Positions 1-9,208 of a DNA stretch of 64,000 nucleotides are shown one piece after another. Both the position numbers and the translations under genes were made by a program. This DNA is from Allodiplogaster sudhausi. Its lineage: Eukaryota > Nematoda > Chromadorea > Rhabditida > Diplogasteridae. The DNA lies in assembly GCA_945643635.1 (NCBI GenBank), contig CALZFC010000018.1:4253501-4317500 (forward strand), read 5' to 3'. Within the stretch, counting starts at the first letter, position 1; every line of letters starts with the position of its first letter. The notes below the pieces were generated by a model. That model searched no databases. It saw nothing but the letters and a program-made list of their open reading frames with translations, and was not told where the DNA came from.

Positions 1-2
1 TC

Positions 3-80
3 CTTGACTCTCCGAAGCCGTCTTGCCTGGATCGCTACAGACAGGCTGCGCATCTGCTAGAACAGTGTGGGTGTGATTGA
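3..80 (+). CDS. 3'-terminal exon of an upstream gene (partial)
   Basis: An open frame enters from the left edge and ends at TGA 78-80. It encodes about 25 residues with three cysteines near the C-terminus (a C-L-D-R-Y segment, then Q-C-G-C-D before the stop). Cysteine content resembles the neighbouring secreted proteins, and the other two frames close at once or are less plausible. The family is not identifiable, and this could be chance. Confidence 0.3.
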   Translation, partial: LDSPKPSCLDRYRQAAHLLEQCGCD

Positions 81-292
81 AACATCAATCTTGCCAAGAT
101 CCCTGAATAGATTATCATTGTCGTCAGAGCGCACTCCCGCAGCGAAGATTCATATCGTATTTGGAAGATCATTTTAGAGGACGCAAATATATTGGCTGCA
201 GACTGTTAGAGATACACAGTTTATTGGAGAGAAAAAGATTTTTTAATTAAACTGGTGGACTTGATGGAAGAAGAGGGCCATGGCGATTGAGA

Positions 293-300
293 TATAAAAG
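293..300 (+). promoter_or_regulatory. TATA box of the small Cys-rich secreted-protein gene
   Basis: TATAAAAG lies 44 bp upstream of the ATG at 344. With a normal ~30-bp spacing transcription would start near 325, leaving a very short 5' UTR. Confidence 0.55.
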
Positions 301-343
301 GGACCGAGAGCGATGATTCTTCACATCACGCAGCTTCTTCAAC

Positions 344-1038
344 ATGGTTAGTCGCCTTTGAGACTATCCTATAGATCCTTTTCGGAAGCATGAATCTTCC
401 TTTTGCATTATGTACCTTTATTAAAGACATGAATTTCATTTTCTGTAGGGTCAACCGTGAATGCAGGGATAATTTAATTTTTTTTTAAAATATACTATAA
501 TAAGTAATATACTAAGTAAACAAGAGAACCACTTTATCTCAGTGCTTTGGTAAATCTCAGGAGGTAAACTCTATTCGAACCTGTATGATATTTCCATCAG
601 CGCGTCCTGATTCTCCTGAGCGTCTTGGCCGTCCTCTGGATGGCCGCGGCTCTGGATAGTACCACGTGCCGCAGGTTCTGCTCTGGCTACGACTGGAATG
701 GCACTCCCCCTCAGAACTGCCAGTGCAACCGAGGGTAATCTTTTCTTTTGAAAAATCTTGATTCACAGCAGGCTTAAGTGAACCTTTTTCAGAAAAGAAA
801 CAAGGAACCATAAAAGAAGCAGTGCTAAAAAAGATAAGCGCCCTCTTGTAGCTTCGAAGTCGCTAACGGCACTTGCTTCAACGCATGCATGGCAAAGTGC
901 CAAGCCTCTACCAACTACAGTGAATGCATAAATAATGCGGATAAGACATGCTGTCTGACGCCTTACGAGTGGAATGTCACTTACAACTGCGAAGGGCCGT
1001 TCGGATGCCGGACAACTTACTGGGTTCCAATTGGATAA
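344..1038 (+). CDS. small secreted cysteine-rich protein, 107 aa, three exons
   Basis: Exons are 344-346 (the ATG alone), 601-734 and 852-1038. Phases agree (0, then 2) and all donors are GT (gttagt, gtaatc). The N-terminus after Met is R-V-L-I-L-L-S-V-L-A-V-L-W-M-A-A-A, a typical signal peptide. The mature part has 12 cysteines, including the motifs C-R-R-F-C, N-C-Q-C and T-C-C, and N-glycosylation sequons N-G-T, N-Y-S and N-V-T. This fits an extracellular disulphide-rich peptide. I do not recognise the family and assign no activity. A partial copy follows at 1925-2770. A single-codon first exon is unusual but is supported by the TATA box just upstream and by the reading phase. Confidence 0.75.
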
Positions 1039-1924
1039 CGCGGCTCCAACCTTCAATGTTCCCGGACGGGACTCTTTTATGACTTCATCCCATCGTGACA
1101 TGTCACCCTCCCCCTGACTGATAAAGAATGACAAAAGCAGTTTTGATAGTTTTGATAGAGTCACAGGGAGATTTGAAAAGAACTCATTCACACCGCACTC
1201 CTTCTTTAATGTTATTTAATCCCGCTTATCAGCATATCATCGTATGCAGAGAATTGCCTGCCGGGAAGTTTAAATTTTTAGTTGGACGCCCACCAGAAAA
1301 AAAAACAAAAAAACTATTGCGTCTAGTAGTGCTGGCAATGGTTTTATCTTTTAAACTCCTTCCGAAGAGTTTAAACACTTAAAATGAGGGACAAAAAACT
1401 AATCCTTCAAGTCCATTGCTCAATATCAATTAAATCCCATATTCACTGGAAAACCATTAAATTCTGCTCGGCGCAAATAACATCTGCGGCAAGTGTTTTT
1501 CTGCCCCACCCCTTCTTCCTCTTCTGCTAGGCTAGGCAATCGGGATGTCACGCTTTCTTTTCATTGTGCATTCAGGAACAGGAGAACGAAGAAATGCAAC
1601 AAGGTCTGTCGTCAACAACGACCCATAACGTTTAAGAAAGCTTGTTAGCACCAAGTAAAATGCTCCAATTATTTAATGCCGAGCGATTTAGTTTATTCGC
1701 TAATCTTAGCCCTTTTCAGAATGAAATTACCTATTTCCATTTTCGCAATCCAGAATGTCTAATTCGTAATACAATTCTCATGGTTGTTCATATATAGATC
1801 AAAATACTAATTGTAAGAAAGACAATTGAGATTGCAATAAAAAAGAATGACCGAGACAAAAACAACAGGCGCGGTAGAAGACGCATTAGACAGCACCCTT
1901 GTTGTTGCTTCTGAAGGAAAACAT
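1039..1924. other. intergenic, no gene seen
   Basis: AT-rich sequence between the gene and its decayed copy. An 84-codon open frame at 1128-1382 has no coding-like composition or signal. GATAAA at 1120 may serve as a poly(A) signal variant for the upstream gene. Confidence 0.5.
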
Positions 1925-2770
1925 CACTTTCGGAAGCATCAATCTTCCTTTTGTACTATTTAACTTTTAAGCATAAATTCCATTTTTTTCTTTCGGTTCT
2001 TGGCAGCATAATAGTCTAAGACTACTTGCGGCTGACAATGAGATACAGACCATCGAAATTGAACATTGTCGACCCATTCTTAGGCTTCTTATCTACATAG
2101 AAAGATATCAATTCCCAATTTGACGAACATAGAATGTATATAGTGCTAATTTGCATAAATTTAAACACAACACTTTTTCAAAGTCTAATAAAACGTATTT
2201 TTCCTACATTTTCAAGGGATCCGAAGGCGTACTTTCTTGCAATAAATCGACTGACCGATTTTGCTGTAGAATTTATCTATGTTACGCCCTTAAATAAACA
2301 CGTACTGGTTATAAGTCTGTTCGAAAAAATCGTCACTTTCTTTCGGGGGCCCTACCTTATTTTCACCAAAAAGTTTTTTTCGGATAGCTACATACCTGGT
2401 AATAGTGAACTGAACAAAAAAAGGCTACTTATACTGTGACGGGTCTTATCCTTATTATTAAAACGGTGACGTATTCCATGCCTGAATATTAGGACAAGAG
2501 CGTCTCATTGATTTCCTTCAGCGCTTCATGATTCTCCTGAGCGTCTTGGCTGCCCTCTGGATGGCCGCGGTTCTGGATTTGACCAAGTGCCGCAGGTTCT
2601 GCTCTGTCTACGACTGGAATGGCAGACCCCCCGCGAACTGCCAGTGCAGCCGAGGGTAATCTTTTCTTTCGAAAAGGCTTGATATAAAGAAGACCTAAGT
2701 GAACCGTTTTCAGAGAAGAAACAAAGAACCATAAAAGAACCAGTACAGCAAAAAGATAAACGCCCTCTTG
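1925..2770 (+). pseudogene. truncated tandem copy of the small Cys-rich secreted-protein gene
   Basis: Exon 2 of the gene at 344-1038 is closely repeated at 2520-2654 (signal peptide plus the C-R-R-F-C region, same gtaatc donor). The following intron is also recognisable up to about 2770. Upstream similarity covers the start of intron 1 near 1925-1990. The initiator ATG exon is not preserved. Similarity stops right at the exon 3 acceptor (ccctcttgcaag), after which the sequence is unrelated and runs into a CT microsatellite, so the C-terminal half is absent. Intron 1 is expanded by about 300 bp relative to the parent. It looks like a duplication with a breakpoint at the exon 3 boundary, probably non-functional. 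Confidence 0.7.
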
Positions 2771-2854
2771 CAAGTGATAGAAGGCGGAGGTGAGGGCAAG
2801 GCGTGCAGACTAACGCTTTCGCCTGTCAGCACGTAGCACCTGCACTGTTCATCG

Positions 2855-2979
2855 CCCTCTCTCTCCTCTCTCTCTCTCTCTCCTCTCGCTCTCTCCTTCT
2901 CATTTCTACTTCTCTCTCTCTCTCTCTCTCTCGCTCGCTCTCTCCTTTTCACTTTTCTCTCTCTCTCTCTCTCCTTCTC

Positions 2980-3023
<44 letters not shown>
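2855..3023. repeat. (CT)n microsatellite, interrupted
   Basis: Imperfect CT/TCTC tract with ttct interruptions, immediately downstream of the truncated gene copy. Confidence 0.9.
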
Positions 3024-3027
<4 letters not shown>

Positions 3028-4571
3028 ATATCATCCCTTCCCCCAGCATCCTGCAGGCTAGCTAAATTTGTATCTAACTTACGCGAACGGAAGATTTCTC
3101 TGTTTTTGGCCCTTTTAATACCAAAACAACAGTAAAACAGAATGAAATCAAAATAAAGTTCGCAGAAGTAGATTATTTTGCTAACTTGTGCATCTGTTGA
3201 GATGTTGGGAGTCGTTGTCGTTGGTTGTATCTTGAAATAGACACAGAGAGAAAAAACATTTTACTCCTGACCGGACCCGGCCGGACCGGGGCTCGCTCAT
3301 GGCATGAGGTATCGTTCCACGTGGGCCGGCCTAGTTGTACAACAATCATTTGACCAAAAAAACAACAACCAAAAATGCACCATCGATTAGAATGAAGAGA
3401 CAGTGAGATAGAGAGAGATAAAGAGAGTGTGAGAGAGTGAGAGAGCGAGGGAGAGAGACAGACTGATTTTGAGAGATAGATTGAACGAGACTGAGAGAAA
3501 GAGTATGAGAGACAGTGTAGAGAATGAGAGAATGAGAGAGACAGTGAAGACGCCTCTTAAATCATAATTCTCAACACTTTCAACCCCAACTAAATGGCCA
3601 AAACACGTTCTCAACTCTTTCCTTACTTGTGTCTGGTTCAGTGTCATGTAATAATAGAAAATGCTAAGGGAACCCAATAAACAGGAAAATTTTCGATGCA
3701 TGAAATTTGTCAGTGGCGACATTTTTTTTGCATGGTTTTGTTAAACTCCGATTGGCATATCTTTATCGGGCAATTTTTTCCGGCATGTTGTTGTTTTTTA
3801 CAATTACTAGGCTAGAGATAGTAACTCATCGTAATAGTTGGATCATGTATAGCTATTGTACAATCAGCTACGATCCCTCGTTGTAGGAGGTTACAATATT
3901 TATCAGCATCTTCTTGGGAGCCGTGTGAAGGATGGCATCCACCAAACTTTGAAACAGATTACAATAGATCTCTGACAAGCAGATATGTAGATGTTAATAT
4001 ACAAATATATATTTTAACACATCGAACACGCAACAGGTGAAAACATCGAAATCGAAAGTCTGTCATATGCATGTATAATGTTCATCATCTGTTTGCGGCC
4101 TTCTTTATTTCGTTGTTGCTTGCCACAGTTGCCCCTCCCTCTCTCTCTTGTATTTAAAAGATGGCGATTAGTCATCTAGAGTTTCTAGGCCGGACAAGTT
4201 TTTCTTCCAATCCTACACTTACATGTGATGTACCTAGATATATTGAATACTCTGTCATTACTTTGTTCAAATTCGAGAGTAATATCGAACATAAGGGTAA
4301 TACTCGTCCTGAAAAGCCCATCCGATGAACAGTGGCAGTGAACCGGTCCATATCCCTTAACCTATTTCATTGTCTACTTTTAACAATTTTCAATAATTTG
4401 AAGAAAAAAACACTTCAAAGTACACCGCCTAGCAAGGTTTAGTATAACCTATTCCTCACACGAAAAAGGATAATTTTTTCCGTGAGATTCGGAGCAAAAA
4501 AAGTCGTAACTTGTAGCTGTGCGGCCCAGATAACTTCTTTTAGTGTGTTTCGAAATCTTGCAGATTTTTAT
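3024..4571. other. intergenic with a (GA)n tract
   Basis: No gene seen. A (GA)n-rich tract lies at 3398-3545, in inverted orientation to the CT tract at 2855-3023, so the two could pair. A GC-rich patch (3268-3335) is unexplained. Confidence 0.5.
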
Positions 4572-5345
4572 ATGGGGAATTACCCGACGTATCCAGCGGA
4601 GGATCATGAGTTATCGCACTCTCTGCTGCGCGTACTGCGCGTTGTTCACGCGGCTGTCTGCTGCGGCAGCGTCGGTCTCAACGCCGTCGCCGGCGTTGCC
4701 ATCCTAAGGCACAGCGACCCAAGCATGGGCACCTATCGATTTCTTCTAGTCGCCATTGTGGTCAGTTTCTGTTAGAGACTTTAAAGTATATGTTCCTTCT
4801 TACCTCAGCTTATCGAAATAATCAGCGACATTTCGCTCGATATATTCTCTCGCCCTACATTCCTCTGGCCGTTCAACTGTATTTACTACGACAGTTTATT
4901 CGTCTTCCCTGACTCCTTTGAAGGGACTTTCTGGATGGCGGTACGCTTTGCTTTTTTGAAATGCAAAGACATCATGGGATTATCCTTATCCCTTCAGTTA
5001 ATCGCGCGTTATTCACGCTTTGCTTGCTTCGTCATTCTATTGGACTGCTTCATCTACCGACACCAAGTAAGCAAGGCAAATCACTTGATTGGCTAGAGTT
5101 CTAACGTATTCTGGAGCTTCTGCTATAGCAAAAAAAAAATTAGACAGAAAGTGTTTTTTGAAAACATTAGAAAACCTGCTGAATTGAGCAACTTCAACTC
5201 TCGTTGGCTGCTTCCACGTGCAGTACTAGTCATTCTACATGCACCTTTTCTGGGTTTAATTCCAGCTTTCCTGGTTTATTCACGATTATTCCAGGTCCCA
5301 CTCTCACCTGAGAAAATGGCATCAGATGTTAGTACAACTAAATAG
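4572..5345 (+). pseudogene. truncated STR/SRH-like serpentine chemoreceptor, likely pseudogene
   Basis: Exons 4572-4760, 4809-4940 and 4998-5066 join in phase 0 with good GT-AG borders. They encode TM1, a TM2 starting M-G-T-Y-R-F-L-L, an extracellular loop, and a TM3 ending F-I-Y-R-H-Q. That ending corresponds to the F-x-F-I-Y-R-Y motif at the cytoplasmic end of TM3 in nematode STR/SRH receptors. The fourth exon (5129-5345) carries the second intracellular loop and TM4 (V-I-L-H-A-P-F-L-G-L-I-P-A-F). A run of ten A (5130-5139) puts it one base out of frame with exon 3; nine A would restore the frame. TM5-7 are not found before the repeat region beginning at 5427. Family membership is inferred from topology and motifs. 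A homopolymer sequencing error is an alternative for the frameshift but not for the missing half. Confidence 0.6.
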
Positions 5346-5426
5346 TATGTAAATTGTTCTCTTTTATTTGTTGAGATAGTCTTTGCGCAGCAGGGATTTA
5401 AAAACCTTTCCGACTATCAAGTCACT

Positions 5427-5600
5427 CAATTCATTCAATTCAATTCAATTCAATTTCTTTATCGCATTGACCGATGTGGTCAAATATGTAGTAACATCAT
5501 AATACTTGAGGAAACATAGTCTGGGCCAAGCAATATAAATTAGAAATTATTAAAAGAAAAAAAATGATACAAGAGAAAAAGATGACAGAAGCAAAATGGG
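5427..5600 (-). mobile_element. possible 3' tail of a LINE-type element
   Basis: A short tandem (ATTCA)n stretch (5427-5455) is followed by tttctttatcgca. Read on the minus strand this ends in (TTGAA)n, like the tails of several non-LTR retrotransposons. No coding part is present. This is tentative. Confidence 0.3.
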
Positions 5601-5604
5601 GCAT

Positions 5605-5698
5605 AGATGTAAAAATATTTTTTCCCAGATTTGGAAGGAAGTGCAGCCTGCGGGCGTGATGCGAATCGCTTGCGCCTGCGAAGTGGATGAAGGAAATG
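5605..5698 (+). repeat. left terminal inverted repeat, unique sequence with exon-like reading frame
   Basis: Near-identical in reverse complement to 21905-21998. It contains ttttttcccag followed by an open frame reading I-W-K-E-V-Q-P-A-G-V-M-R-I-A-C-A-C-E-V, which continues into Lys/Glu codons of the array. The upstream codons differ between the arms: left has an in-frame ATG at 5596, right has a stop. Confidence 0.85.
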
Positions 5699-6252
5699 AG
5701 AAGAGGGATGAGAAGGAAGTGAAGAAGGAGGAAGAAAAGAAGGAGGAGAAGAAGGAAGAAGTAAAGAAAGAGGAGAAAAAAAAGGAAGAAAAAGGAGGAA
5801 ATGAAGAAAGATGAAGAAAGGGAAGAGAAGAAAGAGGAAGAAAAGAAAGAGAAGGAAGAGAAGGAAGTGAAGAAGGAGGAAGAAAAGAAGGAGGAGAAGA
5901 AAGAAGAAGTAAAGAAAGAGGAAAAAAAGAGGAAGAAAAGGAGGAAATGAAGAAAGAGGAAGAAAGGGAAGAGAAGAAAGAGGAAGAAAAGAAAGAGAAG
6001 GAAGAGAAGGAAGTGAAGAAGGAGGAAGAAAAGAAGGAGGAGAAGAAAGAAGAAGTAAAGAAAGAGGAGAAAAAAAGAGGAAGAAAAGGAGGAAATGAAG
6101 AAAGGGGAAGAAAGGGAAGAGAAGAAAGAGTAAGAAAAGAAAGAGAAGGAAGAGAAGGAAGTGAAGAAGGAGGAAGAAAAGAAGGAGGAGAAGAAATAAG
6201 AAGTAAAGAAAGAGGAGAAAAAAAGAGGAAGAAAAGGAGGAAATGAAGAAAG

Positions 6253-9208
6253 GGGAAGAAAGGGAAGAGAAGAAAGAGGAAGAAAAGAAAGAGAAGGAAG
6301 AGAAGGAAGTGAAGAAGGAGGAAGAAAAGAAGGAGGAGAAGAAAGAAGAAGTAAAGAAAGAGAAGAAAAAAAGAGGAAGAAAAGGAGGAAATGAAGAAAG
6401 GCTAAGAAAGGGAAGAGAAGAAAGAGTAAGAAAAGAAAGAGAAGGAAGAGAAGGAAGTGAAGAAGGAGGAAGAAAAGAAGGAGGAGAAGAAAGAAGAAGT
6501 AAAGAAAGAGGAGAAAAAAAGAGGAAGAAAAGGAGGAAATGAAGAAATTGGAAGAAAGGGAAGAGAGGAAAGAGTAAGAAAAGAAAGAGAAGGAAGAGAA
6601 GGAAGTGAAGAAGGAGGAAGAAAAGAAGGAGGAGAAGAAAGAAGAAGTAAAGAAAGAGGAGAAAAAAAGAGGAAGAAAAGGAGGAAATGAAGAAAGGGGA
6701 AGAAAGGGAAGAGAAGAAAGAGGAAGAAAAGAAAGAGAAGGAAGAGAAGGAAGTGAAGAAGGAGGAAGAAAAGAAGGAGGAGAAGAAAGAAGAGGTAAAG
6801 AAAGAGGAGAAAAAAAAGAGGAAGAAAAGGAGTAAATGAAGAAAGGGGAAGAAAGGGAAGAGAAGAAAGAGGAAGAAAAGAAAGAGAAGGAAGAGAAGGA
6901 AATGAAGAAGGAGGAAGAAAAGAAGGAGGAGAAGAAAGAAGAAGTAAAGAAAGAGTAGAAAAAAAGAGGAAGAAAAGGAGGAAATGAAGAAAGGGGAAGA
7001 AAAGGAAGAGAAAAAAGAGGAAGAAAAGAAAGAGAAGGAAGAGAAGGAAGTGAAGAAGGAGGAAGAAAAGAAGGAGGAGAAGAAAGAAGAAATAAAGAAA
7101 GAGGAGAAAAAAAGAGGAAGAAAAGGAGGAAATGAAGAAAGGGGAAGAAAGGGAAGAGAAGAAAGAGGAAGAAAAGAAAGAGAAGGAAGAAAAAAGTGAA
7201 GAAGGAGGAAGTAAAGAAGGAGGAGAAGAAAGAAGAAGTAAAGAAAGAGGAGAAAAAAAGAGGAAGAAAATGAGGAAATGAAGAAAGAGGAAGAAAGGGA
7301 AGAGAAGAAAGAGGAAGAAAAGAAAGAGAAGCAAGAGAAGGAAGTGAAGAAGGAGGAAGAAAAGAAGGAGGAGAAGAAAGAAGAAGTAAAGAAAGAGGAG
7401 AAAAAAAGAGGAAGAAAAGGAGGAAATCAAGAAAGGGGAAGAAGGGGAAGAGAAGAAAGAGAAAGAAAAAAAAGAGAAGGAAGAGAAGGAAGTGAAGAAG
7501 GAGGAAGAAAAGAAGGAGGAGAAGAAAGAAGAAGTAAAGAAAGAGGAGAAAAAAAAGGAAGAAAAAGGAGGAAATGAAGAAAGATGAAGAAAGGGAAGAG
7601 AAGAAAGAGGAAGAAAAGAAAGAGAAGGAAGAGAAGGAAGTGAAGAAGGAGGAAGAAAAGAAGGAGGAGAAGAAAGAAGAAGTAAAGAAAGAGGAAAAAA
7701 AAGATGAAGAAAAGGAGGAAATGAAGAAAGAGGAAGAAAGGGAAGAGAAGAAAGAGGAAGAAAAGAAAGAGAAGGAAGAGAAGGAAGTGAAGAAGGAGGA
7801 AGAAAAGAAGGAGGAGAAGAAAGAAGAAGTAAAGAAAGAGAAGAAAAAAAGAGGAAGAAAAGGAGGAAATGAAGAAAGGCTAAGAAAGGGAAGAGAAGAA
7901 AGAGTAAGAAAAGAAAGAGAAGGAAGAGAAGGAAGTGAAGAAGGAGGAAGAAAAGAAGGAGGAGAAGAAAGAAGAAGTAAAGAAAGAGGAGAAAAAAAGA
8001 GGAAGAAAAGGAGGAAATGAAGAAATTGGAAGAAAGGGAAGAGAGGAAAGAGTAAGAAAAGAAAGAGAAGGAAGAGAAGGAAGTGAAGAAGGAGGAAGAA
8101 AAGAAGGAGGAGAAGAAAGAAGAAGTAAAGAAAGAGGAGAAAAAAAGAGGAAGAAAAGGAGGAAATGAAGAAAGGGGAAGAAAGGGAAGAGAAGAAAGAG
8201 GAAGAAAAGAAAGAGAAGGAAGAGAAGGAAGTGAAGAAGGAGGAAGAAAAGAAGGAGGAGAAGAAAGAAGAGGTAAAGAAAGAGGAGAAAAAAAAGAGGA
8301 AGAAAAGGAGTAAATGAAGAAAGGGGAAGAAAGGGAAGAGAAGAAAGAGGAAGAAAAGAAAGAGAAGGAAGAGAAGGAAATGAAGAAGGAGGAAGAAAAG
8401 AAGGAGGAGAAGAAAGAAGAAGTAAAGAAAGAGTAGAAAAAAAGAGGAAGAAAAGGAGGAAATGAAGAAAGGGGAAGAAAAGGAAGAGAAAAAAGAGGAA
8501 GAAAAGAAAGAGAAGGAAGAGAAGGAAGTGAAGAAGGAGGAAGAAAAGAAGGAGGAGAAGAAAGAAGAAATAAAGAAAGAGGAGAAAAAAAGAGGAAGAA
8601 AAGGAGGAAATGAAGAAAGGGGAAGAAAGGGAAGAGAAGAAAGAGGAAGAAAAGAAAGAGAAGGAAGAAAAAAGTGAAGAAGGAGGAAGTAAAGAAGGAG
8701 GAGAAGAAAGAAGAAGTAAAGAAAGAGGAGAAAAAAAGAGGAAGAAAATGAGGAAATGAAGAAAGAGGAAGAAAGGGAAGAGAAGAAAGAGGAAGAAAAG
8801 AAAGAGAAGCAAGAGAAGGAAGTGAAGAAGGAGGAAGAAAAGAAGGAGGAGAAGAAAGAAGAAGTAAAGAAAGAGGAGAAAAAAAGAGGAAGAAAAGGAG
8901 GAAATCAAGAAAGGGGAAGAAGGGGAAGAGAAGAAAGAGAAAGAAAAAAAAGAGAAGGAAGAGAAGGAAGTGAAGAAGGAGGAAGAAAAGAAGGAGGAGA
9001 AGAAAGAAGAAGTAAAGAAAGAGGAGAAAAAAAAGGAAGAAAAAGGAGGAAATGAAGAAAGATGAAGAAAGGGAAGAGAAGAAAGAGGAAGAAAAGAAAG
9101 AGAAGGAAGAGAAGGAAGTGAAGAAGGAGGAAGAAAAGAAGGAGGAGAAGAAAGAAGAAGTAAAGAAAGAGGAAAAAAAAGATGAAGAAAAGGAGGAAAT
9201 GAAGAAAG
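6253..9208 (+). repeat. two-copy higher-order repeat of 1478 bp in the array
   Basis: Rare variants recur exactly 1478 bp apart: the gaaattgg unit (6541 and 8019), agtaaatgaa (6831 and 8309), the aaaatgagg unit (7268 and 8746) and the gatgaag unit (7574 and 9052). Similarity breaks at 7774/9252 (aaggaag against aagcaag). 1478 bp is ten units minus 2 bp. Confidence 0.85.

Noticed and set aside
344..1038. Calling the small Cys-rich peptide a toxin or defensin
   Set aside because: Signal peptide and 12 cysteines alone do not show such activity, and no known cysteine framework was recognised.
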